The notes under the pieces: generated by a model
What the model saw: the letters and a program-made list of their open reading frames with translations, nothing else
Database searches by the model: none
Told to the model about the DNA's origin: nothing
Origin: Rhizopus arrhizus
Lineage: Eukaryota; Mucoromycota; Mucoromycetes; Mucorales; Rhizopodaceae
Direction of reading: 5' to 3'
Assembly (NCBI GenBank): GCA_024220505.1
Contig: JAKZZE010000013.1
Span: 434,001 to 498,000 of the forward strand
Length of the DNA stretch: 64,000 nucleotides
Translations under genes and position numbers: made by a program
Shown: positions 46,983 to 58,808 of the stretch, piece after piece
Position numbering within the stretch: the stretch's first letter is position 1
Layout: every line of letters starts with the position of its first letter

Positions 46983-47293
46983 CCATCTTTAAGTAGAACA
47001 AAAGTAGGAAAATCATAAAAAATTCACCACCAAGGTTATCGCTTTGGTCATTTAATACAGATATTACATTAAAACAAGTACAAAGCGACAGCAATAAATG
47101 TATTAAACGAAATTTTCATTTAGGTTAGTGACATTTATTTTTTTGAAAGCGGCATTTGTTTTTTGTTAAACGAAGTTTATTTTCTTCAAGCCGACAAAAT
47201 TTACTAGCCTCACTGTATTTGTAAAATCTGATTTTGGACGTAAAAAAGATTTATTAAAAAAGTAGAGTTAAAAATTATATTTCACAATAATAT
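46983..47293. other. Fanzor-relic 3' flank with repeat copy B
   Basis: About 310 bp containing the repeat at 47150-47200 and nothing else recognisable. Confidence 0.4.
47150..47200 (+). repeat. 51-bp dispersed AT-rich repeat, copy B
   Basis: Ungapped match to 3801-3851 (38 of 51 by eye), same orientation, about 170 bp downstream of the Fanzor remnant. The flanking sequence from 47130 shows further CGNCATTT-type units about 21 bp apart. Confidence 0.5.
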
Positions 47294-47881
47294 TTACATT
47301 GGATGAAAAGGTTTTGAAAAATGTAGGATTCCAAGAGGAACATTATCATCATCATCATCATCATCGCTGATGAGCTGTTGTGTTTCTATTGAATTGATGT
47401 CTTGCTTAAATGTATATACAATGTGAGAAGACGCAAAGGGTTCTCTTCTAGTCTTTGGTAAAATATGTTTTCTTGATCTTTTTGGTAAATAAATTGAGCC
47501 TGGTATATCGGGATTAAAGGGTATTCTCTTTGTAGAAGGTACATAACCCATTTCATGTTGATAGATCAATCTTTCAATTTTCTCCCAAAATTTTCGAATA
47601 TGCAATACATCTCCTAGACTAAATGTCTTTTTATTTGCGTTTGGTCGAAGTTTATGACAAGTCACTTGGTACAAAAGATCCCTTTGAGAATGCGGAATCG
47701 CATCCAAGCTTTTGTTATGGGCTGGATGGATCGTTTTCCGTTTTGTCTTTTTGTCCTTCTTTGCGGATAACCAAAATTTAGCCCATGTAGAAAATTGTGA
47801 AATAAATTTAGTGGCAATAGGATAGCTCGATTTTCTATTGGAAAATTGAATCATATCCTGCTGCTGACTTGTTAAAGTCAT
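47294..47881 (-). CDS. Conserved-looking hypothetical protein
   Basis: An intronless 195-aa frame with coding-like composition. It begins MTLTSQQQDMIQFSNRK, is basic overall (DKKTKRKTIHPAH), and has a helical segment in the middle (GDVLHIRKFWEKIERLIYQH) and a C-terminal run of seven Asp from the GAT/GAC repeats near 47341-47370. Nuclear localisation is plausible from the basic patches. I do not recognise the family. Confidence 0.55.
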   Translation of the reverse strand: MTLTSQQQDMIQFSNRKSSYPIATKFISQFSTWAKFWLSAKKDKKTKRKTIHPAHNKSLDAIPHSQRDLLYQVTCHKLRPNANKKTFSLGDVLHIRKFWEKIERLIYQHEMGYVPSTKRIPFNPDIPGSIYLPKRSRKHILPKTRREPFASSHIVYTFKQDINSIETQQLISDDDDDDDNVPLGILHFSKPFHPM

Positions 47882-48715
47882 TGAACTAAATAAACAGAAA
47901 AGAAAAAAGAAAAAAAAAAAAAAAGAATAAAAAAACCCTATAAACTTATATTGCTGAATGTTAAAAAGTTATTTCTGGAAAACACCTTTTCAATCACGTT
48001 TTTCATTAATGCTTTGTTCATCTTTATTATTATTGTTTATCTCCAGCTACTTTATACACAAATAATTTGTAACTCTTGGCTTTCGTCTTCATTACTTTTT
48101 CTTTTTCTTTTACTTATTTTTTGCTTTATTTATTCTGTTTTTATTTTCAAATGAAATGAAGGTTCATTCCTATTTGATGTCGTACAAACATAATCTATTC
48201 AATCGGCCAATTGCAAATAAAAGCCACACTTAACAAAAAAAAAACACCCAAAAACGTCTCAATCTCCGTGAACCAGCAAAGAAATCAAAGTTACTATTCA
48301 TTTTTAAAGTTGTAATGATTCGCAAACAAATAAATAAACACGTAGGATAATTTTCGAAAGAAGTTTCCTTTTTTTTCGTGTTGATGGTTTTAATTTATAA
48401 TTAAATCATGTACTTGGAGAAAATGATATCGCACTTTTGAAGGCTGGTTTAATATAGCATTTAAAAGCTACTTGTTCAATATTGATATAATTCGTCCTTT
48501 CGTGGCTAACACAATCTTTAGAAAAGGTTGCCTAATTTATAAAGTAAAGTATCTGAATACTTTATCTTAATTGCTTTCTCTTAACAGCATACTTGCATTG
48601 ATTAAAGTGGCAAGAAAAAAAAAAAAAAAAAAGACCAAACGCCACTTTGTGGCCGATTACATAAACATACAGTCTCATTCTTCAATAAAAAGAAGGTTTA
48701 TTGAAAAGTCCCTCT
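47882..48715. other. Intergenic, no gene seen
   Basis: About 830 bp of AT-rich DNA between two minus-strand genes, including an A tract near 48614-48632. No motif seen; the frames are Phe/Leu/Ile runs. Confidence 0.5.
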
Positions 48716-49183
48716 TTAAGCACTTTCACCCTTTTGGAAGACATAAGTCAAGTGACATTTACCACAGTATTGACGGTCCTTGTGCTTGGCCATAAAGACA
48801 CCAGCACCACAGGTAGCGTTAGGACATTCGCGACGAAGACGAGTAATCTTGCCAGATTCATCAACCTTGTAGTACTTCAAAATGGCCATCTTAACCTTCT
48901 TGCGCTTATGCTTGATCTTCTTGGGTGTAGTGTAGGTCTTCTTCTTTCTCTTCTTACCACCACCCAACAACTCGGCGTTCAAGTGCAAGGTGTTGTTGTT
49001 AGCAATGCCGTAAAGAGCAAGTTCACCTTCAACGAGAGGCTTACCAGCATAGGACAAGCATTGAGAATTGACAGGAAGACCTTCACGCTCTTCAATCAAA
49101 GACTTGACGACAGCAATGGAGGTGTTGGAAGAAACATCCAAGGTAATAGTATTACCTTCAAGAGACTTTACGAAAACTTGCAT
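48716..49183 (-). CDS. Ubiquitin-like/ribosomal protein eS31 (S27a) fusion with a diverged leader
   Basis: Intronless 155-aa fusion. The C-terminal part is a normal eS31: [20 protein letters not shown], then [19 protein letters not shown] and the zinc-finger end [11 protein letters not shown]. The N-terminal 75 residues have the ubiquitin fold ([28 protein letters not shown]) but differ greatly from ubiquitin. K6, K27 and K48 remain, while K11, K33 and K63 are lost. The hydrophobic patch is broken (I44 to Ser, V70 to Asn), and R72 is Glu. The GG cleavage site is retained, so release of eS31 by a processing protease is plausible, but the leader is unlikely to work as ubiquitin. The start is the ATG at 49183; an earlier in-frame TTG is not needed. 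Confidence 0.93.
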   Translation of the reverse strand: MQVFVKSLEGNTITLDVSSNTSIAVVKSLIEEREGLPVNSQCLSYAGKPLVEGELALYGIANNNTLHLNAELLGGGKKRKKKTYTTPKKIKHKRKKVKMAILKYYKVDESGKITRLRRECPNATCGAGVFMAKHKDRQYCGKCHLTYVFQKGESA

Positions 49184-49479
49184 TGGTTCAGATAACTCGA
49201 TTATTTTCAACAACTAGTTATAGTAATTCTGTATTTTAGTGCAGAAAAAAATCTATGTGTGTTTTCTTAGTACAATAATTCATTAAATTGACATTCTCTC
49301 AATTTACCTTCCTCACTATCTGTTGAAGTATAAAAATAAAATAAAGGAATTGGTCCTGGTTTTATTCTCAAAAAATTTTTATTGTCTTTTCATTGGCTTA
49401 TATAAGTGACGTAATAGTCACGTGATTCCAGTGCATGAGAGAATGGCCAACTCCATTTTTTCTCTCTTTCGGTTGAATC
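49184..49479. promoter_or_regulatory. Divergent promoter of the eS31 and RSC7-like genes
   Basis: A 296-bp intergenic region shared by two divergent genes. It holds a reverse CCAAT box (ATTGG, 49392-49396), a TATA-like TATATAAG (about 49400-49406), a CRE/ATF-type TGACGTAA (49407-49414) and a CACGTG E-box (49419-49424) within some 35 bp. The motif identities are read directly; that they act is inference. Confidence 0.45.
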
Positions 49480-50554
49480 ATGTTGCAAAAAGAAGGACCA
49501 AAAAGAAAACACTCTCGAAGCGGTAGTGTAGAAGTAGAAGACTTAAACTATGTCGATGGAGAAAGTGAATTATCCTCTGGGGATTTGAGCTCTAGTGACC
49601 TTGACTTATCTCATGAATCTGCTGTTCATATACCTAAAAAAAGGGGAAGACCAAAAGTACAAGAATTTTCTCCTCCTCCTACGATATCTAACAATAATGG
49701 ATATATAAGTGAAACAGATGAAACAGGTGAAAGAAAAGTAGATAAATTTGGGAGACTTTTAGGAGGTAAAAAAAAAAAAAAAAAAGGAGAAAAGATGAAA
49801 CCTGTCATTCTAAGCATAATGTATAGGTCGTGAATATAGAGTACCTGTATTTAATTTACCAACACGAGGAGAGACTTTATATATGTTTTCTAAAGATCCG
49901 GCAGCACTACTTGGATACAGAGATAGCTTTGTGTTTTTAAAGAGAAATCCAAGTCTAGTGAAGGTTCACATCAACAATGTAGAAAAAGGATATTTAGTCG
50001 ATTCGAGGCAATTGAGATCGTCATTCCGTACGCGTGAAATATCTGTGGTGACAGCAAGATCAGTTTTTAAACAATTTGGACATCGAGTTATACGAAAGGG
50101 ACGTAAGGGAAGAGATGATTATTTTTATACAGAAGAAGTAAATGAACCAGAAGAGGATATAATGTATGGAAATGTATCAAAAAGATTCAATATGATGAAT
50201 AACAACAATAATAATTATAACATTAAAGCATCAATGCCTACAACTCATATTAATACTATTAATACCACTACAAACATATCAAATCCAAATATAAATACAA
50301 ACACTGCAAGTATTTCTTTCTCGTCTAATAATAATGTACAATCAGTAGCAACAATGGGTAAAAATAGTCTACAATATGAAAAATCAACAAACCCGACAAA
50401 TGACTTGAATTGGATACATTGCGCGGCAGTAACAGCACGTCAATTTAATAGTTCATTATTTTCATATCGTCAATCAAATCCAACTAGCTATGATATGCTT
50501 ACAAATGTTTATCAAATATCAATGAATAAGCAAATATTTTATCCAGAAAGATAA
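49480..50554 (+). CDS. RSC7/Swp82-like chromatin-remodeling subunit
   Basis: Probable accessory subunit of the RSC/SWI-SNF remodeler (Npl6/Rsc7-Swp82 family), acting in the nucleus. Two exons, 49480-49765 and 49827-50554, give 337 aa. The N-terminus is acidic and Ser-rich with an AT-hook-like PKKRGRPKV. The domain begins DETGERKVDKFGRLLGGREY, spanning the intron, and continues with RGETLYMFSKDPAALLGYRD, EKGYLVDSRQLRSSFRTREI and TARSVFKQFGHRVIRKGRKG followed by DDY. The C-terminal third is Asn-rich low complexity. The intron begins with GTAAAA followed by a long A run. The family call is confident; which of the two complexes it serves is not. Confidence 0.88.
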
Positions 50555-52095
50555 AGTCAACGGTTCATTTGTATATTAGAAAAAAAAAAAACTTTCACTA
50601 TTATATCATATGAATCGTATTTTTGTATGCTATTAAATTATTCACAATCAATATTTTTTTTCTTTATTGAACCTATTCCTCACCGATTTCACCATGTTTA
50701 AAAGTTGAATGCCATTTGTTTTTTTAAAGCCAGAGAGGACTAGATCGCTTTTCTTTTCCATACAGAATGGAGGTATCTACGGTTGTTTTAAAACAATGAG
50801 AGTTATAAAAGGTAAATATGATCGGATGAGTAGTCTTCAAAAACCGAAATCCTTCTGTGGTTTATTCTGTCGACTTGAGAGTTTGAAAACAAGCACTACA
50901 ATTCTGAGTCAATCAATTCGCAATTTAGAATCTGAGTGCGCATTTCATGTCGAGTAACAGATCTCATATACTTTAGTCATAGCAAAACTATTCATTCTGT
51001 TATGAAAACAACAGTATACACATTTTATAAAGGAAATACTATTAATAAGCAACTCATTTAGATGTTCAAAACCGATATTCCACCTAAAATTAGTCGAGCT
51101 CATCTTAGAGCGTTCTTTTTGTTTACAAAATTAATGGGGATGCATATAAATTAGTTTTATCTACTCAATCTCAAAATTCCTATATAATTTGTATGGAATA
51201 ATCATTTATTTAAAATAAGCGCGTATTAGTGAATTGTGCCTTTTAATAATATTGTTATAGGAGAAAAACGTATAATAAAGAAACCAATTATTAAAATGTT
51301 GATAAAGACACATTCAGTAATACAGTGATAAAGTCTTCCTTTGGCAAGATTATCCCAAAATTAAACCAAATGCCATCGTATTGGGTAATCAATCTAATAA
51401 ATATGCATAGATGCAACAGTAAACAGTGATGTTCCTGGCAAGATACATATCCGATGCTAGGCTGTAGAAAGCGCAAATACTCGGATTAGGGATGGGTAAC
51501 GTACACGGATGTAACTGTTGCTATTGTTATTGGTAGTTCAAGGGATGGATGTCTTGTAATAAGAGTCCACAAAGTGTAGACCTAACAAGGATGGCATTCA
51601 TAATGAAAGCTATACTCACTCTTTTAATTGATGAACATGTGCAAAACCTGAATACTTTAGTATTTACATTAAAGGTAAGAATCTATCTATTTTTCAGGAT
51701 TGTTTTCATGAATTATAACTTTTGATTTCAATATCGCTACTATAAAGTGGATGTTTAGTATGACAAAGTACACCGACTAATAGATTTGAGACAGTTTTTG
51801 TTGGCAAGATCCATCAGTGACCTTGATGCTGTTCCATGGAACAATAAACAATCCAAGATAGCTAAAGGCGTACAAAATTTGAATTTCTATCAAGTTCCTG
51901 ATTCAGTAATCTGCTATGCATATTAAAGCATGTATTGCATCCATTTGTGTCTGTTGTCAAAAAACAGCAAAATATTAGGAGGAAAAATTATGAAAGCATC
52001 CCTTAGCGCTCCCCCTCCCAGATAATTATCTCTGATTAGCCTCTTAATGATACAAAAGGGTGATACTTTTTTTTTATTAAATGTATGCGCACGGA
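50555..52095. other. Intergenic, no gene seen
   Basis: 1.5 kb between the convergent RSC7-like and Pfa4-like genes. Frames at 50709-50957 and 51291-51476 lack motifs. The stretch 51540-51900 is slightly coding-like but full of stops, possibly decayed mobile-element DNA. Confidence 0.5.
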
Positions 52096-53387
52096 TCATT
52101 CCAGTTCATAATCAGTCATATCACTTCCTTCGCTATCAGAATCACAATATTGTATTTCTGATTCCATCATTTCCTCTTGTTCAAAGCAATTTTCTTGCTG
52201 TAACATTTCGATTCTATCTTTTAATGTAATCTCTTTCACCAAATATCCTTCTGAGTCGCGTCGTACTAGTCTTTGACTTTCCCACTCCGTCTCAGACATG
52301 ATATCTGTTTGAGCTTTGGGTGGCCAATAATAAGCCATCAATGGATCTATTGCACAAATGAATAACAAAATAAATTATTTGTAAATGGCACTATTTCATT
52401 ACCTGTATTTTGTTTTACATCAAATTGAACTCCATTACCTGGACTTGGAGCCGGCCAAGGCCAAAGTATTGGATTATCACCTAAAACAGAACAAATATTT
52501 CTATAAAATCCTAGATCAAAAGGATAATCAAACTATTTTTATATTAGAACCTCTTAGTAATCATCTTTTTCCTTACAAAATCAATTTTTCGCCTTCTGAT
52601 GAGTCTCTTTGTTTTTCTTCTCTCTGATCCTTCAATTGTTGTTTGCCCGGTAAATAAGCAATAAGTATGGTAAATTGCTAATACGCCTACAAGTAAAATG
52701 ACAAGACATAGAATGATTATATTCAACATCACTAATATGAATTCTACTGTTGTTGGTTGAGGTGAATACTGGAAAGAAAAACTGTCAATATTTTCTCTCT
52801 CATTTTTTTCATTCGTTATTTACCCAACTGTTTTTCCTTGCATCAAATATGCGCTGTAATCTCCATAACAACAAATAACAACCATAGGTACAACAGATAA
52901 TGACAGAGAAAATGAAACGAATAAAGTAAGAATAATTACCAAATCCAACACAATTTCCTATCCAAGGGCAATGGTGATCCATCTTGAGAACACATATACC
53001 ACACTGCTTACAGTGATGTGACCTTGGTGGTTTAAAGCATTCACATTTGTGACAGTATCTTGGACCACTTATTCCCAAATGAAGAAATGGTTCTGAATTC
53101 AGTATGACAGAAGGTGGTTCCTAGCAAGTGTTACATGTCAAGCTGTTGTTTTTTTATAAACTAATTACCCAATTGTCGGGCACATGTCCAGGATCTGTCT
53201 TGCAAGCTAAATAATAATTGACGTAGATTGATATCAAAGTGACGTTAAGCGGAAAAAGAATCTTTTGAGCCAATAGACTGGTCCAGCCACCTAAAGCTGG
53301 ACCTAATATAAAGAAGCTTGTAGTTGCTTGTAAATAAGTAATTAATACAACAACAAAAGCTACAATGAGCTTTTCTGGAACTGGCAT
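52096..53387 (-). CDS. PFA4: Pfa4-type DHHC palmitoyltransferase
   Basis: ER S-acyltransferase; in yeast and Cryptococcus Pfa4 palmitoylates the chitin synthase Chs3. Exons 53387-53169, 53120-52824, 52768-52577, 52532-52403 and 52346-52096 give 362 aa (yeast Pfa4 378) with phases closed. Two membrane segments precede ACKTDPGHVPDNW. The Cys-rich domain reads YCHKCECFKPPRSHHCKQC, then MDHHCPWIGNCVGFGNYSYF, where DHHC holds the acyl-accepting Cys. Two more membrane segments follow. The C-terminal YPFDLGFYRNICSVLGDN, then PILWPWP and DPLMAYYWPP match the Pfa4 tail specifically; the first of these is created by a 44-nt intron. The last 60 residues are acidic. The gene is divergent from the class IV chitin synthase. 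Confidence 0.9.
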
Positions 53388-54406
53388 GTACTGAAAAAAA
53401 TAAAAAATAAAAATAGAAGAGAAAAAGCCACGGGGTTTCAAATCAAATGTCCCTCAACTCCCTTCTCTTCTGAAGTCTAGGTGTAACCATTTAATAATAG
53501 TACTGGTCTGATCAAAACTTGGCATCCTTCCCATTATGATGAGAGGAAAAGGATGTCTGCTGAGATCAAGCACACAAGATATATGAAAATAATAAAGATG
53601 AATATTTGATAAAGCATTTGTTATATCAAACCTCGGCTTAGAATTCAAAACGCTGTTATTCGCGTCATGAGTGTAACGAAAAGAGAATGTAAGATGTCTT
53701 CAGCATTTGATCATCCACAAACAGTATTAAATTCAACAACAGAACCTTGTTCTGAGATGAAAAATGGCAAATCGGGAGTACACAGCATTCATACACTCAC
53801 ATACAAATGCTATTCAATGACTTGATTATCTATAAACTAACTCATGTTCCTGAAACTCACTACCCACAAATCCAAAGCCAAAGCCATTGAGCCAAAAAAA
53901 GAAATAGTAACACAAAATAAGATTGGCACTGGAATTAAAAAGCTAGGTCACATGCACTTGTTTAAATAAAGAGAAAAAGAAAGAATCACTTTACAATAAA
54001 CAAATAGAATAGCTTGAGGCTCATTTATACAATTAATAAAATAGTAGGTAATGAAAGAGGAAGAAAAATATACTCTTGATACAAGCAAAAGATGTAGTCT
54101 ATAAAATATACATAATCATTACGTTATATGAAAAACTTTCTTTTTGTGATATTTTTAGCACAAATCGCCAAGTTCTCCTAAACGATCAAATCACCGAACA
54201 AAAGGGAAAGGTTACTAGAAAAAAAAAAAAAGCCCATTTTGAAAATTTTTGATAACACCGAATATTTTATTTTATTTTATTTTTTTTTTCTTTTTTTTTT
54301 TTTTACTTTTTTTTTTTAAGAGGAAATAGACAAAAAGAAAAAGGAGGGGAGCAAAAAAAGAAAAAACAGTCAATTTTTTTGGATCATTTTATAGAAAAAA
54401 AGAAAT
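53388..54406. promoter_or_regulatory. Shared upstream region of PFA4 and the chitin synthase gene
   Basis: 1.0 kb between divergent start codons. It contains a T-rich acceptor-like tract just before the PFA4 start (5' leader intron possible) and long T and A runs at 54270-54330 before the chitin synthase start. I cannot place core promoter elements with confidence. No gene is seen. Confidence 0.4.
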
Positions 54407-57400
54407 ATGGATTCCAATGAAAAAATCGTACCTTATACACCCACTCTAAGTAGAGAATTTTCTACAAGCAGTCGTGTATCAGACGTTAATATGTCTTCGG
54501 ATGCACAAGCTTTTACCAGAAATGTAACTGTCAAAAGAGGAAGGTCTCTTGTACGACCTGAAAGAGAAAGAATAGACCCAAACCACAGACAATATCATTA
54601 TCGACAAGCTGCCAGTCAAGCTGCTCCAGAGACCGTTCAACCCAGTCGAACAGGCAACATACCTCAACAGGCCCAGAGTAGATCAAATACAGTGACTATC
54701 AGACGTGGCAAAAGTGTGCTGGGTCGTGAAGAAAAAGGAGAGGACGATGCGGCCTCATTTACTTATGTACCAGAACAAAAAAAGCGTGGTTGGTTTTCAT
54801 CCTTGCCTGGTCCCTGGATGTCTTATTGTTATATAATCACTTGCTGTGTGCCACCTCAGATTCTATCATTGGCAGGTAAATTTAAATTATTTATTATAAA
54901 CAATAGATCATTAAAACCTATAAAAGGTATACCCCGTGGACCAGCGCAGACTGCTTGGAGAGAGAAAATAGGGCTGGTGGGCGTGATTGTTTGTATTATG
55001 GCTGCTGTTGGTTTCTTAACATTTGGTTTTACTCAAGCAACTTGCCCTACTTCAGGTTCTTCCATCGAAGGCAATGCCGTGACGCCTGGTTATCTGGCTA
55101 TCAAAGGTTGGGCTTATATGTTGGCTGATTGGAATGGTCATCCATCTTCTAATGGAACAACCAATGTCCTTTATGATCCTTATAACGGCGCTGGTATGGA
55201 TGCTTCTTTACTCTTTCCCGAAACATACAGTGAATGCGATAATGTATTTATTCCCTTGCAAGGAAAGCAAATCAATTATTTTCCTTGTGAACTATTCAAT
55301 CCAAACACAACTGGTTACCCTGACGTATCACAATATACCAACAGAACTTACTGTCATACTTCAACTACTGCTACTAATTTACTCAATCAATTCACAGCAG
55401 AAGGTGTACCAAAATCAGACGGAACTGGTTATGATAAAGTATCTCGAATTTATTATAGTTATTCAGACATTAACGCAACAAACCATTTGATGATTTACAA
55501 CAAGTAAATTTTTATTAAGAAAAAAAAAGACTTTTGTATATGTACACTGTTCACTAACCATCTTCTTTAGTAACGTGTTGAATCTGAACCTTTTGAAATC
55601 TTTACCTACCGATTACTTTTCAGTACCTGAAAACGGTCTTGTGAGTAACATTCTCAGTAATATGGATGAATTTGGCGGAAAAGATTTGACATATGTCATC
55701 CAATCTTATCGTGGACCTGGCATGAAGTGGAAGGATGAAGCAGAATGTTTATTAAAGACCATACATGTTGGACAGGTTGATACGATGACTGTCGGTTGTA
55801 TGATTTCAGAAATTGTGCTTTATGTCTCTTTGGTGGTCATCCTGGCTGTCATTGGTGCCAAATTTATATTTGCAGTTATCTTTGGTTGGTTCTTGTCTTG
55901 GAAATTGGGCAACTTTAAAGAGCAGGGATCTTATTCGGCTAGAATGAAACGTCAACAAGAGATTGAAAATTGGGCAAGAAATCTAGATACCAATGGACCT
56001 GTGGCCCATATTCCTCCACCTCCACCTCCACAGGCACCTAAACGAAAAAGTATCTTTCCTGCTACCTCTCGATTCACCCCACTTGAACACGGCTCTACTC
56101 GATTTGATTCAGAAAAGCCACCGATGCCAGCTTGGAAGAATACAGGGTAAAAAAAAAAAGCAAACACTAACAAAGGGAATTCATGCATTTTTATATAGAT
56201 TTAATAACAGTAGGCCTAATTCAGTCGCGTCTTATTCATTCACTGGGTTGAATACACCCATGTATCAACGTAATTCAACCGCATCTTTTGGTCAACACCA
56301 TCTGAACACCTCCTCATCCTCATGGGACGGTCGCAGCCACGATTCGCTGAGTAACTCTAGTCAAGGAAGTGTGCCCTGTCCGTTTCCTCTTTCACCCTAC
56401 GTTGTCCCTCAGCCACCCTCCGACTATATGCCCTTCAACTACCCTCTGGCACACACCATGTGTCTCGTGACTTGTTACTCTGAAGGAGAAGACGGTATTC
56501 GTACCACACTCGATTCAATCTGCATGAGCGATTATCCCAAGAGCCATACACTTTTGGTTGTCATCTGTGACGGGTTGATCACAGGCAGTGGTGAATCAAG
56601 ATCGACACCTGAGATCTGTGTGGACATGATGCGCGACTTGATTGTGCCCGCAGACGAAGTTCAAGCTCAACCTTATGTAGCGATCGCAGATGGTTCAAGA
56701 AGAAACAATTGTGCCAAGGTCTATGCTGGATTTTATAAATTTGATGACAACACGGTACCCTCTGAACAACAATCGCGTGTGCCGATGATCACGATCGTCA
56801 AGTGTGGTGGTCCGGAAGAAATGAATGCGCCCAAACCGGGTAATCGTGGTAAACGAGATTCACAGATCATCCTCATGCAGTTCCTTCAGAAAGTCATGTT
56901 TGATGAACGCATGACAATGATGGAGTATGAATTTTTCAATGCCATCTGGCGAATCACAGGCGTATCCGCTGATAATTACGAGATCTGTCTGATGGTCGAT
57001 GCGGACACCAAGCTCTTTCCGGACGCTCTCTCTCGTATGATCTCTGCTGCTGTGAAGGACCCCGAAATCTCTGGTATGTGTGGTGAGACCAAGATTGCGA
57101 ACAAGACAGACAGTTGGGTGACAATGATTCAGGTCTTTGAATATTACATTTCCCATCATCAAACCAAGGCGTTCGAGTCCATCTTTGGTGGTGTGACTTG
57201 TTTACCGGGCTGTTTTTGCATGTACCGTATCAAGGCACCCAAGGGTCCTAATGGCTATTGGGTTCCCATCTTGGCGAATCCGGATATCGTTGAGCATTAC
57301 TCGGAAAACATTGTCGATACACTACACCGAAAGAATTTATTGCTGCTTGGTGAAGATCGTTATCTGACCACTCTCATGCTTCGTACTTTTCCCAACCGAA

Positions 57401-58368
57401 AGATGATGTTTGTTCCTCAGGCGGTTTGTAAGACAGTGGTTCCAGACACATTCAAGGTCCTTCTCTCTCAGCGTCGTCGGTGGATCAACTCGACGGTCCA
57501 TAACTTATTTGAACTCTTGCTTGTAAACGATCTCTGTGGTACATTTTGCTTTTCGATGCAATTTGTTATCTTTATGGAACTTGTCGGTACCTTGGCCCTG
57601 CCTGCTGCTATCAGTTTCACACTCTACCTGGTCGTCACTGCCATCATGGGTAAGCCTGCGATACTTCCCTTGATCTTACTTGCCCTTGTCCTTGGTCTGC
57701 CAGCAGTCTTGATTGGTATGACGAGTTGTAAGATTGTGTATGTCGGTTGGATGTTGATTTACTTGCTCAGTTTGATCATCTGGAACTTTGTCTTACCCAT
57801 GTATGCCTACTGGCACTTTGATGATTTCTCTTGGGGTGATACGCGTAAGGTTGAAGGTATCAAGAAAGACAAAGGTCACGGTGATGAAGGCGGTGAATTC
57901 GACAGTAGTGTGATTACGATGAAGAAGTGGAGTGAATATGAAATAGATCGTCGTATCAAGTTGGCCAAAGAGAATCAGTTGCCTGCTCCAAGATTTGCTC
58001 ATCGTCACTCAAAGCATTTGGATATCTTTGTAGAAAGTGGCAGTGAAAGAAAGCCAAGACGTTATAGCAACGCGTCCTCTGAAAGTGGGAATATACCTTT
58101 GACTGGGATGAATTACTCTTCACCTTTGGGTATTGTAGCTGCTTCTTCTGAATCAAAAAAGACAAACGAAGAAGGAAAAGCATCAAATAAATTTGAGATT
58201 GAGGAAATTATGAAACCTGCTGTTGGGGATTATGAGCTGGGTTGGATGCCTAATCAAGACAGTGCTGATAACTGGGCAAATCCTGCGCCTCATCATACGA
58301 CAGTTAAAACAGACGGTCATGTAACCCCATCACCTTCATCTTCATCTTCATCACACAAGAAATCATAA
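54407..58368 (+). CDS. Class IV chitin synthase (Chs3 type)
   Basis: Plasma-membrane GT2 enzyme polymerising UDP-GlcNAc into chitin. Four exons, 54407-54875, 54927-55503, 55571-56146 and 56199-58368, give 1263 aa with phases closed. The cytosolic N-terminus is basic and Ser-rich. Two early membrane segments (about 140-230) flank a large extracytoplasmic domain with N-glycosylation sequons, and a third segment near 480 precedes a Pro-rich loop ([12 protein letters not shown]). The catalytic domain has the DAD motif at 808-810, EDR at 926-928 and QRRRW at 965-969, followed by the C-terminal membrane cluster and a Ser-rich tail. The architecture without a myosin head or CHS-N domain, and the N-terminal match to PPQILSLAG...AWREKIG, define division 2, class IV. 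The first intron is 51 nt, a multiple of three without stops, so its retention would keep the frame. Confidence 0.95.
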
Positions 58369-58808
58369 CATTGTACATTATAAAATAGTATTAATCATAG
58401 TAGTAATAAAAAATAGTTGCTATAATTGTACATAAATCTTTTATTTCTTTAAATGAACTTGACATACAACATCTTTATGGCCAACATTTTTTTTTTCTTT
58501 CTTAATTTCATATGCAAATGAAGATGAAAAAGAAAACAACTTAAATGTACACTAATAAAAATACAATACAATAGGCTCATTCTTTTCTTTTTTCTATTTG
58601 AATCCTTTTGCTAATGTTTTTTTTTTTTTTTTTTTTTTTTTTTGGTGGCCCACTTAATAGATTTCATGGAAATGATTCCTGTGCTGTCTTTAGAAATCAA
58701 ACTGATGACAGCTCCTTGAGGTTGAGAGTGTTGAAAGTTTAATGATTTTTGTTATGAAAAAGATGGTTTATAAATTCTAAAATTAAGCTTTCCCGCCTTT
58801 GTTCGAGA
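58369..58808. other. Intergenic, no gene seen
   Basis: 440 bp, including the chitin synthase 3' region (several AATAAA-like strings) and a T run of about 25 near 58619-58643. Confidence 0.5.
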
